Assembly (NCBI GenBank): GCA_030913385.1
Contig: CP133159.1
Span: 1,820,584 to 1,884,583 of the forward strand
Length of the DNA stretch: 64,000 nucleotides
From: Cytophagaceae bacterium ABcell3
Lineage (GTDB): Bacteria > Bacteroidota > Bacteroidia > Cytophagales > Cytophagaceae
Reading direction: 5' to 3'
This document shows positions 8,027-16,791 of this stretch, piece by piece. Within the stretch, counting starts at the first letter, position 1, and each line of letters starts with the position of its first letter. Made by a program: the position numbers and the translations under genes. The notes beneath the pieces were generated by a model. The model worked only from the letters and a program-made list of their open reading frames with translations, was not told the DNA's origin and did no database searches.

Positions 8027-10357
8027 ATGAATTTAGCACTAGACAATAATGATCTAGAATCATTACTTAAAAAATTTTCCGAAACAACTACAAATAAGGA
8101 CTTATTTGCGTTGCTCGATGAGGCTTTTCTTAAAAACAAGATAAAGTATAACCTGTATACAATTGTTGCCAAGCAGTTTTTACTGCTACATGGTCACTTA
8201 GAAGATGAATCGGCAAACCTTCAGGAGATTTACTCTGAAGAAGAATGCAAAAGCCATTTCACATTTAATAGACGTCATTTTTACCCTGTTGTAAAGCATG
8301 GACAGCTTATTGCCATGTTTCAGGTTCCAGAACTCCAAAGTCAAGATCAGAAAAAATTTATAGAAACACTTTCTTACTTAACCGCCATGAATCTTATTTT
8401 GGGGCCGGAAGAAGTGGTTTTTGACTTTAAGGAACTTGTTGAGTATGCCAATGAGTGGATTTATACCAATACCCCTGAAGGTTACTTCAAATACTTTAAC
8501 CCTATTACACTACAGCGTATGGGGTATAGCTATGAAGAAGTTATAGAAAAGCATTTTTCTGAGCTTATTAGGCCAGACTACCGTGAGGAAGTGATAGAAT
8601 TTTACGCTCGACAGTTTAAAAATAAAATTTCCTCTACTTATAAGGAATTTCCTGTCATGACTAAATCTGGTGAGTCTATTTGGGTGGGGCAGAATGTGGT
8701 TATGGTGAAGGAAGGGAACCGGGTTAAAGGATTCCAAACATATGCAAGGGACATTACCCAACGGAAAATTGCACAGGAAGAGTTGTTGAAGTCCATTGAG
8801 ATAGCCAAAGAATCTACTCGGGCAAAAGAACAGTTCATTTCTGTAATGAGCCATGAGATCAGGACGCCTATGAATGCGGTGGTGGGAATGACAAACCTAT
8901 TGCTGGACAGCAAGCCTACCAAAGAACAAAAAGAACTCTTGCAGGCCTTAAAAGTATCTGCCGACAATCTGCTCATTATTATTAATGATATTCTAGACCT
9001 TTCAAAGTTGAATTCTGGCAAGATGACTTTGGAAGAGACTGACTTCAGTTTAGGGACGTTGCTTGATAATATTTATAAAACTTACCAATTTAAGGCTAAG
9101 GAAAAGGGTATTGAGTTTAAAGTAAAAATAGACAAAAAGGTGCCTCTTTATTTAAAAGGAGACCCTTTAAGGTTAAACCAAATTTTCTTAAACCTGGTCT
9201 CTAACGCCTTTAAATTTACTGACAAAGGCTCTATAGAAATACATTGTGGGCTAATAGAAAAAGACAAAGAAACTTGTAGGTTGGTTTTTGCTGTTGTGGA
9301 TACTGGAAAAGGAATTTCTGAAGAAAGCCTTGATCTTATCTTTGAGAGCTTTTCGCAAGAAAGCTCAGAAACAGCCAGAAAGTATGGAGGCTCTGGTTTG
9401 GGATTGACTATTACCAAAAAGCTGGTAGAGCAAATGGGCGGTGCTATAACAGTCAAAAGCAAGACTGGAATGGGGGCGAAGTTTCTCTTTGATATTGACT
9501 TTAAGATCGGTAAGAAAGTTAAGGTTGAAAATACATTAAACAAGTTTGGAAAAGATAATGACCTTAGCGGATTTAAAGTCTTGATGGCGGAAGATAACCT
9601 GATGAACCAGAAGGTAGCCGATAAATTCTTTAAGAAGTTTAAGCTAGAGGCAGATATCGTTGCCAATGGGGAGGAAGCTGTTTCGGTCACAGAAGAAAAG
9701 CTTTATGACGCCATACTTATGGATCTTCAAATGCCCGAAATGGACGGGTATGAAGCAGCGCACCATATTAGGCATGATTATAAGAACAAAAACAATAAAA
9801 CACCAATAATAGCTTTAACAGCAGCTTCTCTTTCAGAGGTGAAGAATAAAGCATTAAAAGCGGGAATCAATGATTTTATTATAAAGCCTTTTGATCCTGA
9901 AATGTTTTTTCTAAAAATCCGACAGTATACAATGAAAGAAGGCAATGCTTCGGTTGTTCAAGAACCGGAAGCAGTATATGAAACTGAAAATACTAATATG
10001 GCCAGTATAGTTGATTTGAATTATTTGAAAGAAGCATCAGGAGGAAATGTGGGCTTTGTGAAGGAGATGATGGAGATTTTCCTTAGGCAAACACCTGGAG
10101 CTATTGCCGAAGCTAAGGTGCTTTTAGAGAAAGAGGACTGGGCAAAGTTTAGGAAGGTGATACACAAGGTAAAGCCAACCATTACTATGATGGGCATTTC
10201 TCAATTAACAGAGGATGTAAAAGCGGTAGAAGATATTGCTAAAACATCGAAAGACTACTCTTTGGCTGCGCCCCTTATTCAAAAGATAGAAAGCATTTGT
10301 ACAGATGCTTATGATGAATTGTCAGAGGAGTTAAAGAAGTTGGAAAAGCAAAAGTGA
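8027..10357 (+). CDS. Hybrid histidine kinase: PAS-HisKA-HATPase-REC-HPt
   Basis: A soluble 776-residue phosphorelay protein holding all relay steps in one chain. Domains in order: an N-terminal region of about 140 residues without a clear family; a PAS domain (about 145-262, 'YANEWIYTNTPEGYFKYFNP' to 'DITQRK'); HisKA with 'SVMSHEIRTPMN' (His276); HATPase with 'NLVSNAFKFTDKG', 'DTGKGIS' and 'GSGLGLTITKKLVEQMGG'; a receiver with 'ILMDLQMPEMDGYEAA' (Asp566); and a C-terminal HPt with 'VIHKVKPT' (His713). No membrane segments are seen, so it should sense a cytoplasmic signal through PAS. No response regulator or output gene is nearby, so the final target lies elsewhere. The HPt motif has Val-Lys-Pro where many have Leu-Lys-Gly/Ser. 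Confidence 0.9.
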   Translation: MNLALDNNDLESLLKKFSETTTNKDLFALLDEAFLKNKIKYNLYTIVAKQFLLLHGHLEDESANLQEIYSEEECKSHFTFNRRHFYPVVKHGQLIAMFQVPELQSQDQKKFIETLSYLTAMNLILGPEEVVFDFKELVEYANEWIYTNTPEGYFKYFNPITLQRMGYSYEEVIEKHFSELIRPDYREEVIEFYARQFKNKISSTYKEFPVMTKSGESIWVGQNVVMVKEGNRVKGFQTYARDITQRKIAQEELLKSIEIAKESTRAKEQFISVMSHEIRTPMNAVVGMTNLLLDSKPTKEQKELLQALKVSADNLLIIINDILDLSKLNSGKMTLEETDFSLGTLLDNIYKTYQFKAKEKGIEFKVKIDKKVPLYLKGDPLRLNQIFLNLVSNAFKFTDKGSIEIHCGLIEKDKETCRLVFAVVDTGKGISEESLDLIFESFSQESSETARKYGGSGLGLTITKKLVEQMGGAITVKSKTGMGAKFLFDIDFKIGKKVKVENTLNKFGKDNDLSGFKVLMAEDNLMNQKVADKFFKKFKLEADIVANGEEAVSVTEEKLYDAILMDLQMPEMDGYEAAHHIRHDYKNKNNKTPIIALTAASLSEVKNKALKAGINDFIIKPFDPEMFFLKIRQYTMKEGNASVVQEPEAVYETENTNMASIVDLNYLKEASGGNVGFVKEMMEIFLRQTPGAIAEAKVLLEKEDWAKFRKVIHKVKPTITMMGISQLTEDVKAVEDIAKTSKDYSLAAPLIQKIESICTDAYDELSEELKKLEKQK

Positions 10358-10383
10358 TGTAAATGGTAACCCCTAAACTATTA

Positions 10384-11086
10384 CTACTTTCTTAGCTGCT
10401 TGTCCAGTGCTTTTTGTATTTTCTTGTATTTGGTCCATCCAGTGGTGATAATGTGATAATCACCTTCTCCTTTCTTTAGGATTAGGGTAGGGAACCCTGA
10501 AATACCAGATTCATTTACAAGCTCAAATTCGGCTTCGGTTTTTTCTTTAAAAAAGTGCTGTGTTGAATTTGTCAAAAAACACTTCTTCTTCTAAACGGTG
10601 TTTCTGAGCAAGCATGGTATAGGTGCTGTCATCATTCGGGGACATACCTTCGTGGAATATAGCCTCTTGTAAGCTTATGGCATATTCAAAGGCAATATCG
10701 CTGTTCATCTCTTTTACTACAGATACTGCTATGGATGGAGGCAAAGAGCTATAGCTGTTTTTGCTGTCCTTTAGCAGTTGTATGTATTTTTCTCCAAACG
10801 GGACACCGCTTTTCTTTTCTACCTGACCAAGCGCTTGAGTTATATATGCTACAGCTTCTTCTGGCAGAGGTTTGTCGCTGGTAGAAAGTCCACCACTCAT
10901 TATCCTGAAAGTTACTTTATCTTTATAATCGTTCTGTAGTTGCTGAATAGCAGGTGAAAAACCATAACACCAGCCGCACAAAGGGTCAAAGACATATATG
11001 AGCTCTGGTTTGTCTTCTTCTTCTAAGGGCTTAAAACCTGTAAAAACGCACAAAACCAATAAAGAAAATAAAGCCTTAATTTTCAT
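10384..11086 (-). pseudogene. DsbA-family thioredoxin-like protein, frameshifted
   Basis: The 5' frame (10547-11086) begins with a signal-peptide-like segment and carries 'YVFDPLCGWCYGFSPAI', the CxxC region of a DsbA/FrnE-like disulfide oxidoreductase (PF01323 type). It stops at a TAA inside a T6 run. The rest of the protein, including the cis-proline strand 'ESGISGFPTLILKK', continues in the neighbouring frame down to 10384. Removing one T from the run at about 10550-10555 joins the two parts into a normal protein of about 233 residues. The cause may be an assembly error in a homopolymer, a recent mutation, or slippage. The gene follows the muconolactone-isomerase-like gene with a 1-bp gap, so the two form an operon. 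Confidence 0.75.
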
Positions 11087-11087
11087 A

Positions 11088-11387
11088 TCAATTTAAGGAA
11101 AACGGAGGGATGTCCGTGTTTTTAAAGGTGTTAAAAAGAGATAGTTGGTGAATCGAGTACTTGAAATAGGAAAGTAGCGGGAAGTCTACTAATAGGTCAA
11201 CGATTTCTTCTTCGGAATCGCCTACTGCAATAATCCAGGCTTTGCTTTGGTCAAGGGAAAGACTCCAGGATACAATTAACTCCTCTTCCATTAAGTCGTC
11301 GATCATTTCAATCTGCTCTGGAACTTTCTCATTAAAACCTTCATCATAGTACTGAGGAAGGGTAATATCTATCATGTAATGCTTCAT
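11088..11387 (-). CDS. Muconolactone isomerase-like small protein
   Basis: A 99-residue protein whose pattern matches the muconolactone delta-isomerase fold (dimeric ferredoxin-like, PF02426 type): 'MKHYMIDITLP', a central helix with 'EQIEMIDDLMEEELIVSW' and the ending 'IVDLLVDFPLLSYFKYSIHQL', corresponding to the family's 'LLSGLPLFPYMDIEVTPL' region. True catabolic isomerases sit in catechol gene clusters; here the neighbour is a DsbA-like gene 1 bp downstream. A general small-molecule or oxidative-stress role is more likely than aromatic catabolism. The exact function is unknown. Confidence 0.7.
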   Translation of the reverse strand: MKHYMIDITLPQYYDEGFNEKVPEQIEMIDDLMEEELIVSWSLSLDQSKAWIIAVGDSEEEIVDLLVDFPLLSYFKYSIHQLSLFNTFKNTDIPPFSLN

Positions 11388-11671
11388 AAAATCTGGTTTT
11401 ATATAGAATTTTCCATTTTTTAGGAAAAGCCTTAATGGTAAATATAATAATATCTTTGGTTTTCACCCATATCATATTTTAAGAACCTGCTAAAGTGATA
11501 GCGTATTTTGTCCTTTGTTTGTCCGTTCTTGGAACCTAAAGTTAATGTGGCAAGAAATGCCATGTTTTTTATTGAACGGTTAATGTCGTAGATGGTTATG
11601 AGAGGTTTGGTTTTCCTCTATAACGGCAGAATACCTGATTTATATTATATGCTTTGCTTCCTTTTGTCCTT

Positions 11672-11700
11672 TTGGATTAAAATTTATTTTATTAACTTTA
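11672..11700 (+). promoter_or_regulatory. Candidate Bacteroidota promoter
   Basis: TTG at 11672-11674, an 18-base spacer and TAACTTTA at 11693-11700 come close to the Bacteroidota sigma-A pattern TTG / TAnnTTTG (one mismatch). It lies 25 bp before the start of the secreted amidohydrolase-like gene. The remaining 280 or so bases of this divergent gap (11388-11671) show no other structure I can name. Confidence 0.4.
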
Positions 11701-11724
11701 TAAAGTTCAATTAATTGCGGAGTT

Positions 11725-12912
11725 ATGAGGGGTGCTTTCCTTTGTATTCTTTTGGTGGTTTGGAGTGCTTGGTCGGCTTTTGGACAGGAAGTTTTGCTGG
11801 GCCGCAATGGGTATATTGAATATCGGCCAGGGAGCTTGCCGTTAATTATTTCTGCACCACATGGTGGATATTTAGAACCTGAAGAAATTCCAGATAGATC
11901 CTGTAGTGGCTGCGTGCATACAACTGATTTGTATACCGAAGAATTAGCCTATCAACTTGATAGTGCTATTTTTGACTTGTTTGGGTGCCGACCTCATCTG
12001 ATTATCAATAAACTCAATAGAAGCAAGCTTGATGCCAACCGTGATAAAGCGGAGGCCGCTGACGGTAATCAATATGCCGAACAGGCGTGGGAAGAGTTTC
12101 ATGCATTTACCGAACAAGCCAAAGAGCAAGTGGTAGAGCAATATGGAAAAGGGCTTTATCTTGACCTACATGGCCATGGGCATATTAAACAAAGGTTGGA
12201 ATTAGGATATTTACTTACCGCTGCCAATCTGAGGCTCTCTGATGAGCAGCTGGATGAGCGAGATTTTGTAAATAATAGCAGTATTAAGCACCTTGTCTTG
12301 GAAAATGATTCAGAGAAGTCTTTTTCAGAAGTACTTAGGGGTGAGGATAGCTTCGGTGGATTTTATGAGGAATATGGTTACTCAGCAGTGCCTTCTCCAG
12401 ATGACCCTGCTCCTGCTTTGTTGGATTTTTACTTTTCAGGTGGTTATAATACTCGTAAGCATGGCTCTTTAAATGGTGGTAACATAGATGCCATACAAAT
12501 TGAGTGTAATATGCGCGGGGTCAGGGATTCTTACAAGAACCGCAAAGCTTTTAGTATTGCCTCTGCCGAAGTGATCCAAAGATTTTTTGATAAGCATTAC
12601 TCTTTCTCAGGTAATGGCGTAGATGTGTGTGAAAGTATTTTGTCTGCTTCAGAAGCCCCAAAAGCTGCACCTTTGCGTGTCTATCCTGTTCCTGTAACAG
12701 GAGGTAGTAGGCTCTGGATTAACCGGGAGTGTCATACCATCGACTCATTTAAAATGGTAGACGTTTTTGGAAAGGTCGTTTCTCTAAAGCCTGAAACTGT
12801 TGCATCAGGCGGCAATTGTGCATTTGTAGTCCCTGTAGAGTTTTCAGGCCTTTACTTTCTTCATATAGCATCGTCAGTGGGGGAAGAGGTGCAAAAGGTC
12901 ATGGTGGAGTAG
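11725..12912 (+). CDS. Secreted N-formylglutamate amidohydrolase-like protein with T9SS tail
   Basis: A 395-residue exported protein. A signal peptide ends near 'SAFGQ' (residue 21). The next 280 residues resemble N-formylglutamate amidohydrolases (PF05013 type): 'LPLIISAPHGGYLEPEEIP' with His46, 'HLIINKLNRSKLDANRD' (97-107), 'LYLDLHGHGH' (144-153) and 'IDAIQIECN'. These likely form the metal-binding amidohydrolase centre. The C-terminal 75 residues ('LRVYPVPVTGGSRLWI' to 'FSGLYFLHIAS') are a T9SS type A sorting domain. The family's known members are cytoplasmic enzymes of histidine breakdown, so an exported version probably cleaves a different amide outside the cell. It appears monocistronic. 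Confidence 0.8.
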   Translation: MRGAFLCILLVVWSAWSAFGQEVLLGRNGYIEYRPGSLPLIISAPHGGYLEPEEIPDRSCSGCVHTTDLYTEELAYQLDSAIFDLFGCRPHLIINKLNRSKLDANRDKAEAADGNQYAEQAWEEFHAFTEQAKEQVVEQYGKGLYLDLHGHGHIKQRLELGYLLTAANLRLSDEQLDERDFVNNSSIKHLVLENDSEKSFSEVLRGEDSFGGFYEEYGYSAVPSPDDPAPALLDFYFSGGYNTRKHGSLNGGNIDAIQIECNMRGVRDSYKNRKAFSIASAEVIQRFFDKHYSFSGNGVDVCESILSASEAPKAAPLRVYPVPVTGGSRLWINRECHTIDSFKMVDVFGKVVSLKPETVASGGNCAFVVPVEFSGLYFLHIASSVGEEVQKVMVE

Positions 12913-13245
12913 GGTAAGAATAAATAATTCTTTTTCCGAAATATTTAGCCTAAATGGAGTGATTGAGGCGGTATTTTTTTTGTCTATTATTATGTAGTTT
13001 GGCCTTTTGGTTTTGGAGGAAGTGTAGTGTGTGTTGCTTCTGATAATACATGAAAGGGAGTAGGGGAGACTATTGCTTTTGATGACTTTTATCATTTATC
13101 TGCAAATGGAATAAATTGTTCTTGTTTCTTACATTTAGATACTTTTCTTTTGCAGAGTAAATGGAACTAATTTACAAGTTGTTGCCTTAGGGTTACATAA
13201 AGGAAAAAAAACGAACAAACTTAAACTGAAAAAATAAAAATTACC
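12913..13245. other. Intergenic region with weak terminator and possible promoter
   Basis: A 6-bp stem at 12916-12932 followed by TTT could end the upstream transcript. TTG at 13116 with TACTTTTC at 13140-13147 is a weak promoter-like pair for the small gene at 13246. No convincing gene is seen. Confidence 0.35.
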
Positions 13246-13488
13246 ATGACTGCTGAAAAGTATTTCTATGTACAGGATGGAAAAGTCCTGACCGGCCTTG
13301 ATGACCTTGTTAACTGTATGCCTGAAATTTCTGAGGAAGCGTTTGCTCATCATGTAAATAAAGAAAAAAACGATTTTTATAACTGGGTATCAGAAGTTAT
13401 AGGAGATCAGGAATTTGCCAATTCTATTAAAAAAGTTAAGACCAAGAACGGTTTTCTTAAAAAGATCAAGGCACTTACAACAGCGTAA
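13246..13488 (+). CDS. Small conserved protein (DUF5752-like)
   Basis: An 80-residue soluble protein: 'YFYVQDGKVLTGLDDLVNCM', then 'EEAFAHHVNKEKNDFYNWV' and 'VIGDQEFANSIKKV'. The pattern of a 'DGKVL..L.DL' strand followed by 'HHVN.E.NDF.NWV..V.GD' recurs in small bacterial and archaeal proteins, which I recall as DUF5752. The molecular function is unknown. It is expressed from its own upstream region and ends at a clear terminator, so it is a monocistronic small gene. Confidence 0.7.
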   Translation: MTAEKYFYVQDGKVLTGLDDLVNCMPEISEEAFAHHVNKEKNDFYNWVSEVIGDQEFANSIKKVKTKNGFLKKIKALTTA

Positions 13489-13515
13489 TATCTGCTGTGA
13501 AACTTTTGGAAATAG

Positions 13516-13543
13516 AATCCGGGCATATTGTTCGGATTTTTTT
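13516..13543 (+). terminator. Intrinsic terminator of the small gene
   Basis: Stem AATCCG (13516-13521) with CGGATT (13533-13538), an 11-nt loop and a following T-run. It lies 28 bp after the stop codon at 13488. Confidence 0.7.
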
Positions 13544-13758
13544 ATATCAGACTACCTTTGTTTTCCAGTCTTAGTTTCTAGGAGGTTCTAATACCATCCT
13601 GATGTAAGAGGAGGGTGTTTGATCCTGCTACCTGCCCTGCCTTTTTGTGGCATTGTAATGCAAATTAATGAACTGAGATTATATTCTCGGGGTGCTGTTA
13701 CTTGTTTGTTTTGCAAGTTTTAACAACTTTTGATGGCCGCCCAGGTGATTCCACATTT

Positions 13759-15558
13759 CTATAAACTACTTAAAGGTTCGCTTTCTTTGATTAATAGGTT
13801 TCTATAAGTAGTAAAGATATTTGATTTAGAAATAAATCCTTTGTATACCCCTTTTTCGGTTACCGGGATGTTGAAAACATGGTAGTCTTCAAACTTTCGG
13901 ACAACATTGACCATTTCTTCTCCTATTTCTACTACCGGAAAGCTTTTTTCCATGATCTGGTAAACATGTATTTTATCGTACATGTCTGTTTTGAACATAA
14001 TCTCTCTGATTTGATTAAGGCTTAGTAAGCCAACGAGGATGTCCTTTTCATCAAGTACCGGAAATATATTCCTTTTTGATTTTGATATGACAGGGATTAT
14101 TTCTCCTAAACATTGGTTAGGTTTTACTGGTAAAAAATCTTTTTCCAATGTTCTTCTGAGCCCCATTTTTCTTAGAACAGCCTTGTCTTTGTCCTTGTCC
14201 GTAAGGACGCCTTTTTCTGCAAGCTTTTTCGTGTAGACTGTATGTGGTTCAAAAAATCTGGCAGTGAAATATGCCAGGGCCGAAACGATCATTAAGGGGG
14301 CAAAAAGAACATAACCACCTGTAATTTCTGCAATAAGAAAAATAGCAGTAAGTGGGGCATGCACGACACCGCTAAGTATACCTGCCATACCTGTTGCTAT
14401 AAAATTGGTTTCATTGAAGCTGACAATCCCTGTCAGGTTTGCACTGTAAACACAAAAGAAACCACACAACGCTCCTGTCATTAGTGAAGTTGCAAAAATG
14501 CCGCCATTTCCTCCGCAGGCAATGGTAATAGAAGTTGCAAAGACTTTAACTAATATAAGCACTCCTCCAAACAGCAGGAGGAACCATGGGTAGTTTTTAA
14601 GGTCGTAAAAAAGGCTGTTGTCCAGCAGGTTTTCATACCGGCCGTTTAATAAATGATCTATTGTACCGTAACCTTCTCCATACAATGGGGGGAGTATAAA
14701 GATTAATGCACCTAATACAAAACCGCCAGCTATAGCTTTCTTCCAAATACTTTTGTTTTTTCCTATCCATTCTTCGGTCTTATGGGTCATTCTGGTAATA
14801 TAGACTGAAACCAGGCCGCAAAATATCCCCAGAACAATGTATAGTGGAACAGATTCAGGCTCCCAGCCATCAGTGATTAAATGAAAAAGTTGCTGGTTGT
14901 GTAACGCTCTTGATAAGACGGCGGCAGTGGCAGAAGAAATAATAAGGGGGATGAAGGCTGAAACTGTCATTTCTGGGAGCAAAACTTCAACGGCAAAAAT
15001 TACACCGGCAATGGGGGAGTTGAAAATGGCAGATACTCCCGCCGCAGTGCCACAAGCTAATAGTAATATTCGCTCTCTGTTGCTTAATCCTAGAAAAGTG
15101 GCGGACACTGAGCCAATGGCCGAGCCTGTCACTGCAATGGGGGCTTCCAGACCTGCAGATCCTCCAAAGCCAACAGTGAGCGCACTTGATATTATGTGTG
15201 AATATGTCTTGTCTCTGTGTACCCTGCCATTTTTTCTGGCAATAGAGTATAATATGTTGCTTAGTCCACGGCCGAGTTTCCCATTGCGGAAAAATTGAAC
15301 ATAACATGTCGTCAGTAAAATGCCTATGGCAGGAAAGATGAAAAAAACATAGTTTTCATTGCTGGTATCGCCAAAACCAGCGGCCAATCCTTCTATAAAA
15401 TGCACCAGTGATTTTAAAAAAACTGCGGCCAGACCTGCTATAATACCTACAATTATACTTGCCAGAATAAGGAAATTCTTATTACTAATATTTCGGGTTC
15501 GCCATGCTATGAGTTGCATGGGCAGGTGGTAAAAACGTTTTCTTAAATAGCTTTTCAT
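13759..15558 (-). CDS. ClC-type chloride channel/antiporter with CBS pair
   Basis: A polytopic inner-membrane ClC protein of about 599 residues from the ATG at 15558; the open frame reaches 15627, but those first 23 residues look like leader sequence. The selectivity and gating motifs are 'GFGGSAGLEAPIAVTGSA' (the gating Glu is kept, within GLEAP rather than the common GREGP), 'FNSPIAGVIFAVEVLLPE' (a Glu in the position of the internal proton glutamate) and 'CGGNGGIFATSLMTGA'. The C-terminal 150 residues form a CBS domain pair ('MEKSFPVVEIGEEMVNVV', 'HVFNIPVTEKGVYKGFIS') that may bind nucleotides. Retention of both glutamates favours Cl-/H+ exchange. It is divergent from the desaturase gene and convergent with the small gene at 13246. 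Confidence 0.9.
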   Translation of the reverse strand: MKSYLRKRFYHLPMQLIAWRTRNISNKNFLILASIIVGIIAGLAAVFLKSLVHFIEGLAAGFGDTSNENYVFFIFPAIGILLTTCYVQFFRNGKLGRGLSNILYSIARKNGRVHRDKTYSHIISSALTVGFGGSAGLEAPIAVTGSAIGSVSATFLGLSNRERILLLACGTAAGVSAIFNSPIAGVIFAVEVLLPEMTVSAFIPLIISSATAAVLSRALHNQQLFHLITDGWEPESVPLYIVLGIFCGLVSVYITRMTHKTEEWIGKNKSIWKKAIAGGFVLGALIFILPPLYGEGYGTIDHLLNGRYENLLDNSLFYDLKNYPWFLLLFGGVLILVKVFATSITIACGGNGGIFATSLMTGALCGFFCVYSANLTGIVSFNETNFIATGMAGILSGVVHAPLTAIFLIAEITGGYVLFAPLMIVSALAYFTARFFEPHTVYTKKLAEKGVLTDKDKDKAVLRKMGLRRTLEKDFLPVKPNQCLGEIIPVISKSKRNIFPVLDEKDILVGLLSLNQIREIMFKTDMYDKIHVYQIMEKSFPVVEIGEEMVNVVRKFEDYHVFNIPVTEKGVYKGFISKSNIFTTYRNLLIKESEPLSSL

Positions 15559-15709
15559 TATTATAAAGCTAATATAACTAAATCTTACGGTCAAAGAATA
15601 GGATTTTGTAATTCTTTTATTTTGCACCTAAGATCGTGTTTCTGCCATACAATGATATTTATCAGTTCTTCTGCTGACAGTTGGCATTAAGTGTGTTTGA
15701 GCATAGCCT

Positions 15710-15717
15710 TAATTTTG
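15710..15717 (+). promoter_or_regulatory. Candidate -7 element for the desaturase
   Basis: TAATTTTG is an exact match to the Bacteroidota TAnnTTTG element and lies 22 bp before the start codon. The nearest upstream TTG motifs (15681 and 15697) are not at the ideal spacing, so support is partial. Confidence 0.35.
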
Positions 15718-15739
15718 GCAATTAAAAATATTAGGTTAA

Positions 15740-16486
15740 ATGGCAATTCTTATTTTCTTTGTAGCTCACTGGTATCTTTCATTGTTTGCTCAAACATTTT
15801 TTCTCCACAGATATGCTGCCCATCAGATGTTTACGATGAACAGGTTTTGGGAGAAGGTATTTTATATTATGACATTCATTTTCCAGGGTTCCTCATTTCT
15901 AAGCCCTCGTGCTTATGGTATTATGCATCGCCTGCACCATGCTTATGCTGATACAGAAAAAGACCCTCATTCTCCAAAATATTCAGCTAACTTGATGGAT
16001 ATGATGGTGAAAACTAAGAATATTTATAATGATATCCTCAAAGACAAAGCTAACGTTGATGAGAAGTTTAAAAAGAATATACCTAACTGGGATGTTATGG
16101 AAAAGCTTGGAGATAACTGGTATATTAGAATTGCTTGGGGGACATTGTATGTGTTGTTTTATGTACAGTTTGCTACTGCATGGTGGATGTTCCTGCTTTT
16201 GCCCATTCATTTTCTAATGGGGCCTGTTCACGGTGCTATTATCAACTGGTTTGCACATAAATATGGGTATATCAATTTTAAAGTGAATGATACGGCCAAA
16301 AACCTTTTGCCTTTTGATTTTCTGATGATGGGGGAGGGGTACCATAATAACCATCATAAACTAGGAGGAAGGGCCAATTTTGGAGTGAAATGGCATGAGT
16401 TTGATCCTGCCTATCCTGTCATTCTGCTCTTTAACCTGCTCGGGATAGTGAAGCTGAAGCGGAATAATGACTTAAATTATATGTGA
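15740..16486 (+). CDS. Membrane acyl-CoA/fatty acid desaturase
   Basis: A 248-residue membrane di-iron desaturase, probably a delta-9 acyl-CoA or acyl-lipid enzyme. All three histidine boxes are present: 'HRYAAH' (23-28), 'HRLHH' (63-67) and 'HNNHH' (202-206). Hydrophobic segments lie before box 1, around 38-55, at 130-150 and at 150-172. It introduces a double bond into fatty acyl chains using O2 and an external electron donor, which adjusts membrane fluidity. No ferredoxin or cytochrome b5 gene is adjacent. It is relatively short (many homologues have more than 300 residues) but complete in all boxes. The 3' end and terminator of this gene have a decayed copy at 19397-19604. Confidence 0.9.
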   Translation: MAILIFFVAHWYLSLFAQTFFLHRYAAHQMFTMNRFWEKVFYIMTFIFQGSSFLSPRAYGIMHRLHHAYADTEKDPHSPKYSANLMDMMVKTKNIYNDILKDKANVDEKFKKNIPNWDVMEKLGDNWYIRIAWGTLYVLFYVQFATAWWMFLLLPIHFLMGPVHGAIINWFAHKYGYINFKVNDTAKNLLPFDFLMMGEGYHNNHHKLGGRANFGVKWHEFDPAYPVILLFNLLGIVKLKRNNDLNYM

Positions 16487-16510
16487 CCAGAAACGGCGTC
16501 TAAAAATAAA

Positions 16511-16540
16511 AGGCTAGAAACTACTTCTGGTCTTTTTTTA
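16511..16540 (+). terminator. Intrinsic terminator of the desaturase gene
   Basis: Stem 16511-16519 with 16525-16533 (two wobble pairs, 5-nt loop) followed by a T-run. A diverged copy of this terminator follows the desaturase remnant at about 19560-19590. The rest of the gap up to 16791 holds only a short palindrome (16670-16686) and no gene I can support. Confidence 0.7.
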
Positions 16541-16791
16541 TTTATGTGTTATTGGTAAAGGAGAAAAGGAAATCTTGGTTGCCAAGGAACTTCTTACATG
16601 GGCTGCCCCGCTCTTGTACCTTGTAGCAGTTATCAAAAGAGTGGTTGAAAATGGCTATGGCCTTCAAACATAATGCTTGGCATTATAAAACATCCTGTTT
16701 ATTTATTACTTTTTTCTAGCAAAAGAATACAAACAAATGCAGGTAAGGTCGGTTCTTTTAAATTAAATGTCATGCTTTTTGTAAGTGAAAA

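Noticed and set aside
9148-9690. A 180-codon minus-strand frame inside the hybrid kinase gene
   Set aside because: The plus-strand frame carries clear HATPase and receiver motifs over the same bases; the minus frame has no recognisable features.
14897-15298. A 133-codon plus-strand frame inside the ClC channel gene
   Set aside because: It is antisense to the conserved selectivity and gating motifs of the channel and has no family signature.
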